A DNA stretch of 6,576 bases from an archaeon (GTDB lineage Archaea > Altiarchaeota > Altiarchaeia > JAFGQM01). Both the position numbers and the translations under genes were made by a program. The notes under the pieces are model-generated. The model was not told where the DNA came from and made no database searches. It was given only the letters and a program-made list of their open reading frames with translations. Below are positions 5,179 through 6,576 of the stretch, piece after piece (positions within the stretch are counted from its first letter, which is position 1; each line of letters starts with the position of its first letter). The DNA is taken from contig JAOZPI010000008.1 in the NCBI GenBank assembly GCA_029932835.1, positions 12,032-18,607 of the forward strand, given 5' to 3'.

Positions 5179-5658
5179 ATGCCCAAAAGGCCAAGAAGAA
5201 GCAAGAAAGGGGGGGACGCAGGCCTGCAGAATGCCTTGGTCAGGATAAGGCGAGAGATACACGACTCCATCAAAACGAACCGTGATGTCTTCCCAGACCT
5301 CCCTAAAACGCTTAAAACCCTAGCCAGAAAGCGAGGTTTGGAGGTTAGAGAGGTTAGACAGGCAATCAGGAGTTTGCTGGAGGTTGTGCCCGGGAAAGAG
5401 CCCAATACCTATATAGCCACTATCCGAACACCTGACGGGAAGAGGGGTGTGATAAGCAGGGTAGTAAAGACTCCGAGGGGTTACAAATGGACGACGGGTG
5501 ATCACGCATATGCCATAGCCCACTTACTTGGGATTGAACCAAGGGAGAAGGCACCTTCAGGCTACCTTCCTGGACTAGCCCCCTCTCCAGAAGAGATAAA
5601 CAGAGAGCTGGAAAGGGCGAGAAGGTGGCCTAAAAGACCCAAAGAGCGAAGACCATAA
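5179..5658 (+). CDS. Small strongly basic protein of unknown function, possible nucleic-acid binder
   Basis: I do not recognise this 159-residue protein. It has 38 Lys/Arg against 18 Asp/Glu. Both ends are basic and probably flexible: MPKRPRRSKKGG at the start, RRWPKRPKERRP at the end. The middle could be a winged helix: a helix-turn-helix-like stretch at about 43-68 (LKTLARKRGLEVREVRQAIR), then strand-like segments around 77-105 (TYIATIRTPDG, GVISRVVKTPRGYKW) and a helix near 107-118. This fold is a guess from pattern only. The tail 133-159 is rich in charged residues. No membrane segment or cysteine is present. It starts 21 bases after TFB without a visible ribosome binding site, so it may share the TFB transcript, and a role in transcription or chromatin is conceivable. 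Its last 29 bases overlap the end of the opposing DUF2070 gene. Codon use looks like its neighbours, which supports a real gene. Confidence 0.75.
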   Translation: MPKRPRRSKKGGDAGLQNALVRIRREIHDSIKTNRDVFPDLPKTLKTLARKRGLEVREVRQAIRSLLEVVPGKEPNTYIATIRTPDGKRGVISRVVKTPRGYKWTTGDHAYAIAHLLGIEPREKAPSGYLPGLAPSPEEINRELERARRWPKRPKERRP

Positions 5659-6576
5659 AGGCGAAGACCAAGGCGAACAAGAGGGGAATAACCCTGGCTA
5701 GGATGCGCACAATGGTTACCAGCTCATAGTAGCTCTTTCCGAATATCCGCACTCTCTTCAGAATTTCTTCCCCATAAGATACCTGGGCTGGTTGAAGGAC
5801 GGAAGAAGCTACCCTGATTACCTCTTTTATGTAGTCTTCCGGTATCGGGTCCCGCTTCGTCAAGGCCCGTATAGAAAAGGAATGAGCATCTGTGCTAAAG
5901 GGAAGTACATCTTTTATTCCCCTTTTCGCAGCCTCCTGCCTTATGGTCGCGATTTCTGAAGAAAGAAGGCCATTTGTATCTGCGACAAAATAAAGCGTCT
6001 TTTCTTTCCCACCGAGAACCATAGCAAAAACACTGTGCTTCTCAAAGAAGCGTATGCCAAAGCCCACAGAAGCCCGGTACAAGCGTAGCCCAGAGAGTTT
6101 TTCAATCACATCATCTATAAGTGTTTCAATATCTAGTGCCTCTTTAGTAAAGAAGCTCACGTTTTCAATGCCACTTGCCATTGGTTCGTTGGGATGAGAA
6201 TCTATTATCAAGAGCTTTTTCCCAGGGTATTTCTTTCTTATGGCTGAGAAGATTGCCGGATCGTAGTCATCGATGTATGGACAGGAGAGAGAGACGAAAT
6301 AAACATCGTTGATCCTCTGTCCCATGGCTGTGATTCCCCCCCTCGATTCCCTCACGACTGCAGACACTCGTAAGTCTTGATAACTCCCTTGATCGAGGAG
6401 CCTGAGAATACGATCTGATATATCCAAGGCAGGGTTGTATTCATGATTGCTGGGTATGTGTAGAAAATAGGATGGAGCGCGGCCCTTGTTTAATTTCTGA
6501 ATACACTTGGTGCTCAGGTTCCCCCCTCCGACACTTCCAAGGGGGCCTGAATGAAGCCAGGGGGCAACAAGCACGC
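5630..6576 (-). CDS. DUF2070 family membrane protein (predicted lipid hydrolase), C-terminal part
   Basis: The minus-strand frame is open from the right edge to a TAG at 5632-5630, about 315 residues; the apparent GTG at 6574 is an internal valine, since DUF2070 proteins are about 600 residues with a membrane-spanning first half that lies outside the window. COG3356 describes the family as predicted membrane-associated lipid hydrolases related to neutral ceramidase. Visible motifs, numbered from 6574: WLHSGPLGSVGGGNL (6-20), NHEYNPA (43-49), LLIIDSHPNE (121-130), VADTNG (197-202) and FSTDAH (226-231). The conserved His and Asp in these blocks are plausible metal ligands. Residues about 283-314 form one or two closing hydrophobic helices. 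Archaeal specificity of the family fits the window. Actual substrate is unknown; a role in isoprenoid lipid metabolism would be guesswork. It converges on, and overlaps by 29 bases, the small basic-protein gene. Confidence 0.82.
   Translation of the reverse strand, partial: VLVAPWLHSGPLGSVGGGNLSTKCIQKLNKGRAPSYFLHIPSNHEYNPALDISDRILRLLDQGSYQDLRVSAVVRESRGGITAMGQRINDVYFVSLSCPYIDDYDPAIFSAIRKKYPGKKLLIIDSHPNEPMASGIENVSFFTKEALDIETLIDDVIEKLSGLRLYRASVGFGIRFFEKHSVFAMVLGGKEKTLYFVADTNGLLSSEIATIRQEAAKRGIKDVLPFSTDAHSFSIRALTKRDPIPEDYIKEVIRVASSVLQPAQVSYGEEILKRVRIFGKSYYELVTIVRILARVIPLLFALVFAFMVFALWVF
5646..5675. repeat. Imperfect 15-base tandem repeat at the convergent gene ends
   Basis: GCGAAGACCA occurs at 5646-5655 and again at 5661-5670, a spacing of exactly 15 bases, and 11 of 15 positions match between the two units. 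On the minus strand the units encode the repeated Val-Phe-Ala hydrophobic end of the DUF2070 protein. The first unit also holds the stop of the basic-protein gene. Confidence 0.6.

Noticed and set aside
5340..5358. Tandem GAGGTTAGA repeat
   Set aside because: Two 9-base copies that encode Glu-Val-Arg twice within a likely helix; explained by protein sequence.
4386..5405. Minus-strand frames opposite TFB and the basic-protein gene
   Set aside because: The opposite strand has well-supported genes, and these translations show no coherent fold or motif.
1..6576. CRISPR arrays, insertion sequences, integrase genes or attachment sites next to the tRNA
   Set aside because: No spaced direct repeats, no transposase or integrase frames, and no second copy of the tRNA 3' end were seen.

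Overview
The window comes from an archaeon. It encodes a complete transcription factor B (TFB) with a zinc ribbon, a tRNA-Asp interrupted at position 37/38 by an intron with a bulge-helix type fold, archaeal DUF2070 and DUF434 family proteins, and TATA-like boxes about 25 bases before the likely transcript starts. Frequent ATA and AGA/AGG codons, together with a mature tRNA that is about 68% G+C in a window that looks close to balanced, suggest a thermophilic or moderately thermophilic lineage. The phylum cannot be fixed from this sequence alone. I see no insertion sequences, CRISPR arrays, integrases or phage genes. The region reads as core chromosome.

Layout, left to right. (a) Bases 1-120, minus strand: the first 40 codons of a DUF434-type protein that runs off the left edge. 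(b) Bases 121-206: a compact divergent control region with one A/T-rich box usable on both strands and a perfect 6-3-6 inverted repeat beside the DUF434 start. (c) Bases 207-2256: a two-gene unit, an isopropylmalate/citramalate synthase followed 19 bases later by a Ham1/RdgB house-cleaning nucleotide pyrophosphatase. (d) Bases 2257-2487: a T-tract, a small hairpin and an intron-containing tRNA-Asp(GUC). (e) Bases 2488-4142: a stand-alone two-CBS-domain protein overlapping by ATGA a CPA2-like monovalent cation/proton antiporter; the pair looks like a sensor/regulator plus transporter. (f) Bases 4180-5157: TFB, probably leaderless, followed 21 bases later by a small, strongly basic protein that I do not recognise. 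(g) Bases 5630-6576, minus strand: the C-terminal part of a DUF2070 membrane protein (predicted lipid hydrolase of the neutral-ceramidase superfamily), overlapping the basic protein tail to tail by 29 bases.

The clearest functional pairing is the CBS protein with the antiporter. Translational coupling suggests fixed co-production, and CBS pairs commonly bind adenine nucleotides, so the transporter may be gated by energy state or an adenine-nucleotide signal. The antiporter carries an Asn-Asp pair where electrogenic CPA2 members have Asp-Asp, and Tyr where the family usually has Arg in the Pro-Arg-Gly-Glu motif. Other points of interest are the relaxed splice motif of the tRNA intron, the loss of a conserved Trp in the TFB linker, and the unidentified basic protein next to TFB. 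No gene cluster here clearly qualifies as a new multi-gene system; the CBS-antiporter pair and the TFB-adjacent basic protein are the best leads.
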